A stretch of 64,000 nt of DNA from Stomorhina lunata. Lineage: Eukaryota; Arthropoda; Insecta; Diptera; Rhiniidae. Under the pieces are notes generated by a model. That model had not been told where the DNA came from and ran no database searches. It saw only the letters and a program-made list of their open reading frames with translations. The position numbers and the translations under genes are program-made. The stretch is taken from positions 69,063,834 to 69,127,833 of the forward strand of contig OW121743.1 in assembly GCA_933228675.1 (NCBI GenBank), in the 5' to 3' direction. Every line of letters begins with the position of its first letter. The first letter of the stretch is position 1. Of this stretch, positions 13,301 to 25,300 are shown piece by piece.

Positions 13301-16300
13301 GGTACACCTGCTAGAATTTGGAGAAGGTCAACTGATGCGAAGTTGCTAGCATCAAACTATATATAGAATGACGAATGCCTAACATCTTTTAACAGAGTCC
13401 AATAATAAAAGGATGGTTGTGGCTCTATGCTACACTGGGATAACAGAAGAAAAAGTAACTGTTCGACAAACACGAGCTGGCTCTTAACTGTACAAAAATG
13501 CCAACATCAAACCCTTTTACAGGAAATAAGATCTTGAAACATGTAGATCGCTTAGGAACATATGCGAGTTGGCACTCTGCGGAAGTGCCTATGAAATCCC
13601 TTCTCCACAGAAAATCAGTCATTTTACTAGTATTTGGATTATTCAATTAATTTGGAACTGTTGGAAAAATTACACTCGAATTGAAGATCAACAGAACAAT
13701 TTCCAATACTGATGAAATTACTTGGCGTTGAAAGGGGTGAAAATGTCTCTTTTGGGGACAAAAGCGAGGTGGCTCTTAACTGTGCAAAAGTACCAATATG
13801 AAACCCTTCCACAGAAAATTACATCTTGAAACATGCAGATCGCTTAGGAAAATCAGTCATTTCACTAGTATTTAGAACATTCCATCAATTTGAAACTGCT
13901 GAAAAGATTTCACTCTTATTGCAGATCAGTAGTTCCAATTAAAGATCAGAAGTTTCAATAGTGATGAAAATACGTGCGGTTTTAACATTAACTTGTCATT
14001 GGAGGGGTCAAAAGGTGCCTTTTGGGCACAAACGCGAGCTGGCTCTAAACTCTGCAGGAATGCCCTTTCATAGAAAATAAGATCTTGACATGTGACGTCA
14101 TTTCACTAGTATTAAGGACAAATCACCTTTCCATTAGAACAGCTGAAAAGTTTTCGCTCGATTTTCATCACTCGAATTTCAATTATTTTCTTTTCTTATT
14201 CTACTTAGGGGCCCATTGAAATGATGGAACGTTACAAGTCTCTCAGCGATTCAGAGCGTAAACGTTTGGAGCATGATGAAGATCGTTTACTCTCAACAAT
14301 GTTATATAATTTAACCGCCATTTTGGTTATGTTAAATGTGAATAAAGAGGAAATACGCAGAAAAATTCGAAGATTACTGGGTAAATCTCATATAGGTCTG
14401 GTATATGCTCAAGAAGTTCACAATGTGGTGGATCAGATAAACAATTTGGTAAGACTCTCTACAAAGAAAAACTCTAAAACAATTAATAATTTATGTCCTA
14501 TTTCCTTCTTACAGAATGGCAATGACATTGATTTGAAACCTCTGGGTTCAAGACTTTTACATCGTCAAAGTTTCACTGTTCATCAGGGAGTAGATGCTTC
14601 GGGTCCCTTACGGTTTATGGAAGTTAGAGATGATGGTTTGGTTTTGCGTTCGGTAGATGGCACCATTGTGGAACGATGGTGGTATGAACGTTTAGTAAAT
14701 ATGACCTATTCACCCAAAACAAAACTACTCTGTTTGTGGCGGCGAAATGGTGGTCAAACTCAATTGCACAAGTATTATACAAGAAAGGTAAAATCCAAAA
14801 TAATACCCATCTCTGGAAATGAAAAATATTTTTTTTTTCTTTTTTAGTGCAAAGAACTTTATAATTGCATTAAAGAGGCCATGGAACGTGGTGGCACACC
14901 CACCAATGTTCCCGAGCTGGGCGGTGAATTTCCGGTACAAGATATGAATACCGGGGAAGGTGGTCTTTTGCAAGTGTGCCTTGAAGGTGTTGGTTTGTTA
15001 TTTGCCAACAGCAAGGTAAGTGAATTCTCTACTCCATCTTCCTTCTTTTTAAACCTTACATCCTCTTTAAAACCTTTAAATAATTAAAATTATATATCAA
15101 AAAAAACTCCCCTTTTCTATATAACGCTTTTATTTTCTTATAATCAAAAAAATCAAATTTTTTTTTTGTATTTAAAAAAAATTCCATAAATTTTATATAA
15201 ATTATCCAATTATCCAAATATAATTATTAATTTTTTGTACTTATGTACTAATGAACGTCTTAAATGGGAAGGTGATTTTTCTTTTTATTTCTTTTTAATT
15301 TTCTTTAATTTTATTATTTTTTTTAAATTTTTAACCTTGTACAAATCTAATACGTGGTATTTAAGTAAATTTATTTTATTTAATTTATTAATTTTATTAT
15401 TATTATTATTATTTCCTTACATAAATTTCAAAAGAAAAAAAATCATTCTAAAATAATTTAAGAAAAAAAGATTCAACGTTAATTGTTATAAAACATTTTC
15501 TGTTTTTTCTTTAGAAAATGTTATATATGAAAAAAAAGAAATTTTAATAAAAATGAAAGCAAGGACCTTCTCAACTTATTATTTTCAATTTTTGCTTTTC
15601 ATTTTTGATTTCATTCAAACAAATTTAAAATCATTCATTTCGATTATTTATTATTCAATTTTTTTTTGGTGAGTTAATTTTTAGTTACATACGGAGGCTG
15701 ATGATTGAGATATTAGCACTGGAAATCTAAATATGTCACTTTTAAAACAATGGTCAGATTCACTTTTGATCAGGGACCGAAAATAACCGATATTTTTTAA
15801 TTTTGGATTGCAATTGTCAGAGGATTAAACCAAGTTTACCATTTTGATAGTCTTAGATCAAATTTTCATAAAGTGCAATGCTTTTTAAAAATCTGATTTT
15901 TATTTTTTAGAAAAAAAAATAACAGTTATTTTAAATTTTTATTTTTTTGAGCAAAAATAACTGTTATTTTTAACTTTTATTTTTTCGAGCAAAAATAAAA
16001 TTTATTTTTTGACATTTATTTTTTCGAGCAGAAATAAAAGTTATTTTTTGACATTTATTTTTTCGAGCAGAAATAAAAGTTATTTTTGTGTTTCCAACCC
16101 CAATTATGATTGCAAAACTCAACTCCATTAATTTTTGAGCATATGCAAATTATTATCACTGAAAAATTATCTTTGTTTGAAAAAAAAATTTCAATGAATT
16201 TATCATGAATTCAAACAAAAATAATCAGGAGTGTCATAGAAACCAATTTCATTGGTATTGGTTTTGAAAACGATAAAAAAATTAAATTGGTGTCATGAAT

Positions 16301-19300
16301 TCCAATATTAATGTTCGAGCTATATTTTCTATTGGTTTCATGTGTCACAGAAAATATTATTATTGGTTTAGTATTGGAAATAAACCAAGCAACTTACAGT
16401 TAACAGATTTAATTTCAAAATTGGTCTATCAATTTAAAACAAAGGCGTTACTGGCCAACTGGTGCTTTTTTCGATTTAAAGATCCACTAAGAACAGATTT
16501 TTGAAAATTTGGCCCAGTGGGGGATAAAAACGGGAAAATTCAATAACGCTATAATTCCCAAACTAAAAACAATAGAACCAAAACTGAAATCGAGTTTTTA
16601 TCAGTTACAAAAATAATACAAAATAACAGTACAAGTGGTAAGTACTTTTCGAAAAAAGGGGAGAAAAAGAGAAAAAATATTTTTGGTACTTTTTAGCTTT
16701 AACTTTCAAATAAAAAGAGATGGGTGAAAAGTTTACATAGCATTTTTTATCATGTAATAAGATAAAAACAAGTTTTGGTACTTTTTTGTGTCTTTGGAAT
16801 CAATGAACCGTATCGACAAACATAAAAAATATTAAAAATGGGGAAAATGCTAGAATATCCTTTGTGTGGAGGTACTGGCGAAGCAAATGCATATCAACAT
16901 ATTTGTTTGCAATTAATGAATATCGCATGTAAGTGACAATCGTCCTTTGATTGGCTGTGGTTTGTTTCTTGGTGTAGGTAGATTACATTTTTTTCCAGTC
17001 CGCAATTCGGTCATTTCATAATGTTGGGGTATACAAGCTTCATTTGTCCAAATAACAGCATTTTCTTTATACCTATACCACAAACATCGCAAAAAACTGA
17101 AAGTTTTTCTTCAAATAATTTTCTTTAATAATTTTTATTTTATTTTTTTATTTGATTTTTGATGTTTCAAAAGAAATTTAAATGAAATAATAAGCAATTG
17201 ATTCGAACATTTTGTTTGATTTAAAACCAATAATAACAAAACTGACTTGGGTTCATGACACCAAATATAACTAGTATTGGTTTTCAAAACCGAGAAATTT
17301 AAAAACTGACTTGGTTTCTATGACACCCCTGAATATTTATTTCTGCTCGAAAAAATAAAAGTCAAAAAATAACTTTTATATCTGCTCGAAAAAATAAGAA
17401 TCAAAAAATAACTTTTATTCTTGCTTGAAAAAATAAAAGTCAAAAATAACTGTTATTTTTGCTCGAAAAAATAAAAGTTAAAAAATAACTTTTATTTTTG
17501 CTTGAAAAAATAAAAGTCAAAAATAGCTGTTATTTTTGCTCGAAAAAATAAAAGTCAAAAAATTACTTTTATTTCTGCTCGAAAACATAAAAGTTAAAAA
17601 ATAACTTTTTTTTTTTTATTCGTATTTCCTGTTAAAATATAAAATAAAAATAAATAAAATAAAATCGGACTGGAATAAACTCTATGCCCCCTTCAGCCGT
17701 TCAAAATATTTGAATAAAATCGAGAACTAAGAAAAAATTACTTTTATTATGTTTCAATATTGTTAGAGTGTAGAGCAGAAGAAACCAAATAATATTATAA
17801 CTATGAGTCCAAATATTATTGGTTCTGCCTTACTTTTCAGCCGAGGCAGCTGGGAGCTCATACCATTAGGATCATCCAACTGAACCGTAGCATTCACAGG
17901 TTGACCAACAAAGATGGAATTATGATTAGATTATACTATGTCTAATTTTAAGATGTACTGGACTAAGTATTTAAAACTTCAAAAAAGGAACTAAAATAAA
18001 TTTTAGTTGCTATTGTTGACTTCGCTCTATACCCTTGAAGTACATCGTGAGCAGCTAAGGCCAAGTTGTAATAGAACTAAAGCTACCTATGAAAAGTTCA
18101 TATTGGAAATTAAAAAAGAAGCTGATGGCGAAGACCCCGTGGATATCGGATATCGGTTGACAACTCGCAAAGAAACCGAAGTTAAGAGTTGTCAACCTGT
18201 GACCCACAATATATTTATTATGGCAATTGTTTAATGAAACAGTCGGAAATGTCAGATTCGTTATCAGTGCCTCTTGTTTCCGTGCCTCCTATTTGTGTGT
18301 CTCCGGTCTCCGTTCCTCCTGTTTCTGTTTCAGAAACTATTGTATATCTTATTGACAGTTCTGTGCAGCCAAGTATCGCGCTTCTTCTGCTTCCAATAAC
18401 CTACACTTGCCGCCGATTGAAATCGATACTTTCTACGGTGACTATGCTTCATGGCCCACGTTTCAAGCGACCCACGTTTCAGCGATAGCTTCTAACTCTA
18501 AAGCCAACAATGTCGAAAAGCTTTTCTTCCTGTTACAAAAGACAAAAGATGAGAGATAGTTAAAAAGAGTCCTTTTACAAATGATGGACTTGAAATGGTT
18601 TGGCGGGATTTAAGGTACATGGCCAATACACGCGGCATCCGGCTGCGGGCGGTCGTAGTATTGCCAGTATATAAAATGTGCGCTTGTTTACAAAAATGTT
18701 CATATAAAAAAATGTTTGAGTAGGATATAATTAAATCTGGCAGCACTGAAAAAATCTGCCGCACGGAAAAGTAGAACAAAGTTCTACTTTTTTCCATTGC
18801 CGCTTGAAATTTGACAAATCAAAAAACAGCTGATTGCCGCTCGCAGCCGCGTGCATTGGCCTTCTACCTTTATGAGGCCGATTTGAGAATAGGCCCTCCT
18901 ATCTTTGTAAATGGTCAGTTGAAACCATAAATAGTAACCTCCAAACCATAAATAATAAAAATACACTTAAACAAATCCAAAGATATATCAACTCCTGCAT
19001 TCTCAAACTTTACCATATAAATGTGTCCAGCTGGCATCCGACATTCGTATTTATCTGCACCAACAAGCTTTCGGAGACAACATTAACACTGAGGGAATAG
19101 GGAATTAAGAGATAAATCAATGAGTTTTTGACCAATCGATAAAGAAATCGGTTTCCGAGATTCGAAGTTAAACTAGTTATAAAAATATAAATTTCAAATC
19201 CAACAATTTTCCCAATTTGAGTGCAAAGCCCAAGGTTCATAGTTTCCAAACCAATATCTCTGCTCCATAATGTCAATTGTGTCCAAAAGAGAGTCATGCT

Positions 19301-22300
19301 ATACGCAAATGTCCTCCTGAAGATATATTACCAGAGCCGTTTTAATGAAATCAAACATGTTTTAAGTGCAAAAAGTGGCCATTGCTTCACAGGGAAGAAG
19401 AGAGTCTAAATTTATCATCAGCATCCAGTAACAATAATACTTCAACGCTTAATCCTAACTCAACTCCGTTCAATGGTACAAATTCCAATACAATACAGTC
19501 CACCAGGTCTGAGCAAAGTTCTATATTGTTTAGCATTAAGTTTTAATGGAGTATTATTGGGAAAAGCATGGGTCAATATATGACATTTAGTCATAAAATA
19601 CAAGGTACGTGCCTTAATCGATTCAGGTTCGGAAGATTCGTTTATTTCCGAAAATATTTTTTAACGGCTTAAGCTTCCATAGCAGGGTACTACCGCGCAG
19701 ATTTCAGAACTCAATAATGAAGTTTAAGCTAAGATGCAAAACCAGTGATGCAATACCATGTTCGCAATAGATAGAACTTTGGCACAATATCTTAACAGTT
19801 CGGCGTCTCTAACTACTACACCCAACGATATCTTTTACTACGGTATTTATGACCATATTTATTTTACGTTAAATTTCGATAGCTCAGCCACGACTTAATG
19901 CTTCCATGAACGGCCGTTCTTCCAACAAAGCGGCTACCTTGTGTGTTCCAATCTATAGCCTGAGTATTGTTTAAGGGTTTGACCACTAAGATTAATTCTA
20001 GCGTAGAACACTATACATGGCTTTGCAGTAACTTTTCAGTTCAATGCTTGGACTGCTTCGGGGTTCAATGTATAAAAGTCATTTTATGTTCTATGAGGGT
20101 GAGATATCGGCTATACGATTTTCTAGCGCAGAAACCCGTCTGTTCCTTACGAAGAGTGGGGAGAATGACTGGTTATCCTCATGTGTAGAATGCGTGCTAT
20201 TACTTTGTTTATCATACTAAGTAGTGTTATCCCTTTTCTTTCGGGCTGTAAGGTCGCCTTTTTCTGTAGATTAACAATCCCACCATCTGCATTTTATTAG
20301 ACTTAAACTTGGAAGTAACTGGCAGGAGCAATTGAACACTTGTAGTGTCTGGTGTTAATAATTCAGGGAAGAATCAAGACTAAAGATTTGTTGCGTTTAA
20401 GAGCATTTATTGCATTACGAATTTTTGTGATGTTTGACTCAAAAATCACAAAAAGCATAAAGTTGTCGCTTCTTACAAGACAATTTTGGTATGCTTCTCT
20501 AAAGAGTTTCTTGAGGTTGTAAGTTTTCTTACTTCTCACACAATATTGTAACGGCAACTTCTTTTATCACGGCGGACACTTTATTTAACCTCCCGGTTTA
20601 GGCGTTGTTAAACCCCTACAATTGTGCTTTACTGCCACGACTCCAACTGTAAGTGTTACTATTTAAGAATAGGGAACTCGTATTCCGTTGACCATTTAGT
20701 TCATCTTTGATATTCGGGAACAAGAAAAAGCAATTGGGTGTCAAGCCAGGACTGAACGAAAGATGAGTCATCAGTTCGATTTTTGGCTGCTTAAAAGATG
20801 GAAAATGATTTTCCGTTACTCAAGCTCGTCTTAAAATACTCACACGGTCGATTTCTTTTTTTATTTTCGGCTTATAAGCATCAATCCATGATTATAAGCC
20901 GAACCACGATCGAACTTTTTAATCATTTCCATACACTACTTAATGCGAAACTCTTAATGGATAAGTTTTCATGCAAAAGAAAATATATTGGTGCGAAACT
21001 AATTTTTAAGAATGTCATTATCTCAGAGTATGTTTCATGACGATCTTGTATTATCAGTTCAACGGATTAACATCAACCGATTTTGGACGATCTTCACGGA
21101 ATTTGTCGGCGAGGAAACTACGACCACGATGGTTAATTCATACCAGCGACATACTTCACTTTTAAATGATATTTTATCGTTCTACAAACATTGCTGTTGA
21201 GATAATCCACGTCAAAAGTTGTGAATGATAATCTTACGAAAGTTTCTTTTGAAATCTCGATTTTTTTGTGAAATTGGTTTTCTAAACTCACAGTCTATGT
21301 GTAGGTACATTTAGCCATTGGCAATAGTTGTGCTAGTTCCCTATTCTGTAATAGTAACCCTCGTATATATAGTATTGGTGAGATAACATTGCCTTGAGAG
21401 ATATCTCTTGTTGTTAGTGTCTTACAAACCACCCCCTTTTGACTATATATCGGCTGGTTAAATTTCAAGGGCCGATGTTGATTTTGAATAAAACCCAAAC
21501 TATTTAGGAAATTATTGTAATTTTATTTTATTATGATATATTGGTATTACTCAATTATGTATGGAACAAAATATCGGCCAAATGGGCGCCGCGACCACGG
21601 CGACACACCTCCATCCGATGGTCCAAATTTTCGATGACCCTGAGGCATAATGGAGGTTCTATGCCGTTAATGTGCCGAATTATTACAGCCTTTAGCTCTT
21701 GAATTGTTGCTGGCTTATCGACGTACACCTTTTCTTTCAAATAACCCCAAAGAAAAAAGTCCAACGGTGTCAAATCACATGATCTTGGCGGCCAATTGAC
21801 ATCGCCATTACGTGAGATAACACGGCCATTGAATTTGTTGCGCAATAGAGCCATTGTTTCGTTAGCTGTGTGGCAAGTGGCACCGTCCTGCTGAAACCAC
21901 ATATCGTCCACATCCATATCTTCCAATTCGGGCCATAAAAAGTTCGTTATCATCTACGATAGCGAACAACATTCACAGTAACTGCCAGACCGGCCTCATT
22001 TTGGAAAAAATACTGCCCGATGATGCCGCCAGCCCATAAACCGCACCAAACAGTCACTCTTTGTGGGTGCATTGGTTTTTCGACAATCACTCTAGGATTC
22101 TCATTCGCCCAAATGCGGCAATTCTGTTTTTTGACGAATCCGCTCAGGTGAAAATGTGCTTCATCACTGAAGATGATTTTCTTCGAAAATTGATCATCCA
22201 CTGTTGCCATTTTTTGACACCATTCTGCCCATTCACGACGTTTGGAATGGTCAAGAGGCTTTAGTTCTAGAGCCAATTGCACCTTGTAAGCGTGTAAATC

Positions 22301-25300
22301 CAAGTCTTTTTGCATAATGTTCATCAACGACGAGCGTGAGAGGTGCAATTGTTGGGCACGACGACGAGTTGAGGTGGACGGCTCTTCAGCGACACTATCG
22401 CGAACAGCAGCAATATTTTCTGCAGTACGAGCATGAACTGGTGTTCTCATATCTTCTATAGACCCGGTTTGCTCGATTTTTTCCACGATTTTTGCGATTG
22501 TACGCACATTTGAACGATCAAATTGACCAAAAAAATCACGAAGTGCACGGTATACATTTTGATTTGAACGCCCATTTTCATAATAAGTTTGGATAACTTT
22601 AACACGTTGTTGAATTGTGTATCTCTCCATGGTTCAAATTGAGTAAGTCTGAAATAAAGAAATGTCAAATAAAATTCGGAAAATGAAGTTGCACAGTGGT
22701 TTGAAACAAACAAAAATTGTAATAAATCTGTATTTTCTAAACTGTAGGTCTGATTGCATCAGTATGTATGAGATAATTGTAAAGCAGGACCAAGCTTTTT
22801 TGTTACATCATTATTCAACTACTCTTTATATACAAGATCAGCCTTCGTATAGCAAAGTTTTTATTATATTTATGATCTTATCATTTTGTTCAAATCATAA
22901 TCATTTTATATTGCAAAAATCACATCCATCATATTTATATATCATGCATTTGACACTAAAATAAAAATTATACATAACATAATAACAAAAATCTACATAG
23001 AATACATATACATATTTATACATAACATTTTTTAAATTCTATAAAAAAAATATTACCAGAACCAAAAAAAAATCATCATATTCTATATAAAAAAATACAT
23101 AAACTACTGAAGAAAAATATGCTGCTAGTGAATGTACTGAATGCTAAATCAAACTCTTTTTTTAAAAAATAAATGCATTATTTTTTTATAATTTTATTTA
23201 CTTTCGATTTTTTATAAATAATTGTTTTTTTTTAAAGAAATTTTTCAACTTTCTTAAATAAGAATATTTAAACAAAAAAAATCATAATAAAATAAACACA
23301 GTACAACTATTTACTACTATTTTTTAGCTTTTTTTCTTAATTGTAAAATTGTGTAAAATTTTTTTTAAAAGAAAATATAAATACTTTTTTCAAATTTTAT
23401 AAGTTTTTTTTCTTATAATTTTTAAATACTTTTTTTATTTTGATAAAAAAAAAATAAAATATATATAAAAAAAGTGTACGTGATGAGTGGTATTGAAAAA
23501 AATATTTAAATAAATAAAAAAAAAACTACTAATCTTATTTTTAAAATTATTAATTTTGTTTATAATTTACTTTCATTTTTCGGTTTTGTGTAAATATTAA
23601 TTATTTAAAAATTAAAATTTCCTAATATTTATTCAACAAATATTTATAATTCATTTTTTTTAAATAAAGATTAAAAAAACAAAAACTTTTCACTTGAATT
23701 GCATATTTTTTTTATAAATTCTTTTTTTAATTCCTTTTTCAAATTTTTTTTTCTTAAAAAACACTATAAATATTTTAATTTCTTAGACTTCTTACGAAAG
23801 AAAAAGCTGTTTTGTATTACAGACAGTTTTTTTTTTTTTTGGAACTTAAGTTTTAAACTGAACCCAAAAAAAATCGAAAAACAGCCATAAAAAAATTTAA
23901 GTTTTTTCTAAATTGGTATCTTTTGAGATGGTCCTTGTTGTACATTCGCTATTTTTAAAACTTGATTTTTTTTAATATTATTTTATTTGAATTTTTAGTT
24001 TTTTAAAAGAAAATTTTATTTTTTAGCTTTTTTAATTAACAGAAGAATTTTACAAAATTTTATTTTGTTTCGAAAAACCCCGTTTTTTAAAGTTTTATGA
24101 TATTTATTGAACAAAAATTATTTAGAAAGACGAAATTATTTAATTAAGGAGTGTTCCGAATAAAATGTGTAGTTGTATTTAGTTAAATAAAACTCAAAAC
24201 AAAGACTCTATAACAGAACTGTCCAAAAACACATACATAAATATTGTTGCCAGATTTACATTTTTCTTCATATATTCGAGCATTTTGCATATAATCAAGC
24301 AAAATGTTCTAATCTGGCAGCACTGACTTTGAAAAGACCACTGACTCTGCAAAGACAATTTTACGTAAGTTTAAGCGGGACAAACATAGTTGTGTTTCGC
24401 TCATACATAGTGTATCGGTGTGAAAGCTCAAAAGCTCTTCTGTAAAAGTTCGCACATTGTGCTGTAGAGCTGGATGGCTCTGCTCTATAATATAAAGATA
24501 TTGCACTCCATACATTTTTTTCTGTAAAAAGTGAAATTGAAGTGGATAAGGAACAATGAAAAGGAAATAAACGCACAAACAAACATGCATTTCATGAGCA
24601 CGTGTGTGTGCCCTAGCATTCTCTCTTTGGATAATCGTCTCTATCGTATACTCAAGTCGATTCCGAGTTAGAGTAAAAGCGGTATACACTCTTTTTTATG
24701 GGACTTTTTAAAAGGACCATACGGCAAATCAATGTATGGCAGTGCAAAATCTTTAAATTTAAAGTCTTTGCTTAAAGTGACCAATATAAAAATTTAATTG
24801 TTAACTTTACCCGGCAAAAATCTGGAATACTCCTTACACGATTGTAAGAGTATTCCATAAGGTCTAGTACTAGTCCAAAAGTAATCTAAACAATATGAAA
24901 AACAAGTATGAAACATTTAACATTATCATATCAGGGTGGGCGCTATGGCACATGATTAGCACCTCGACTACATAACATATTAAATTTGGCCTGGGTTCAA
25001 ACCCCAGTCATCACAGGAGAATGCTGGCGTTAACACGCCATCGATGTAAAAGAAAAAAAAGAAAACAAATAAGCAACAGATGGCGCAACTCCACTGTTAT
25101 AAAAATTGACATAGCATATACATAATTATACTTACTTACATAATTGGCTTATATTACAACCTGTTTAGATCAAAGGCCGAGCATATTTTGCGCATATTCT
25201 CTAAATTTGTAAGCCAAGCTTGGATAGATTTTCTTCTACTAAATCTTTTTATCGAAGTTTCGGTCGTTCTAGTCTACGTGTTCCCTCGGGATCATATATT

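Noticed and set aside
24309..24689. 126-codon minus-strand ORF
   Set aside because: No recognised domain, overlapped by another open frame on the same strand, and located inside the span of the old transposon.
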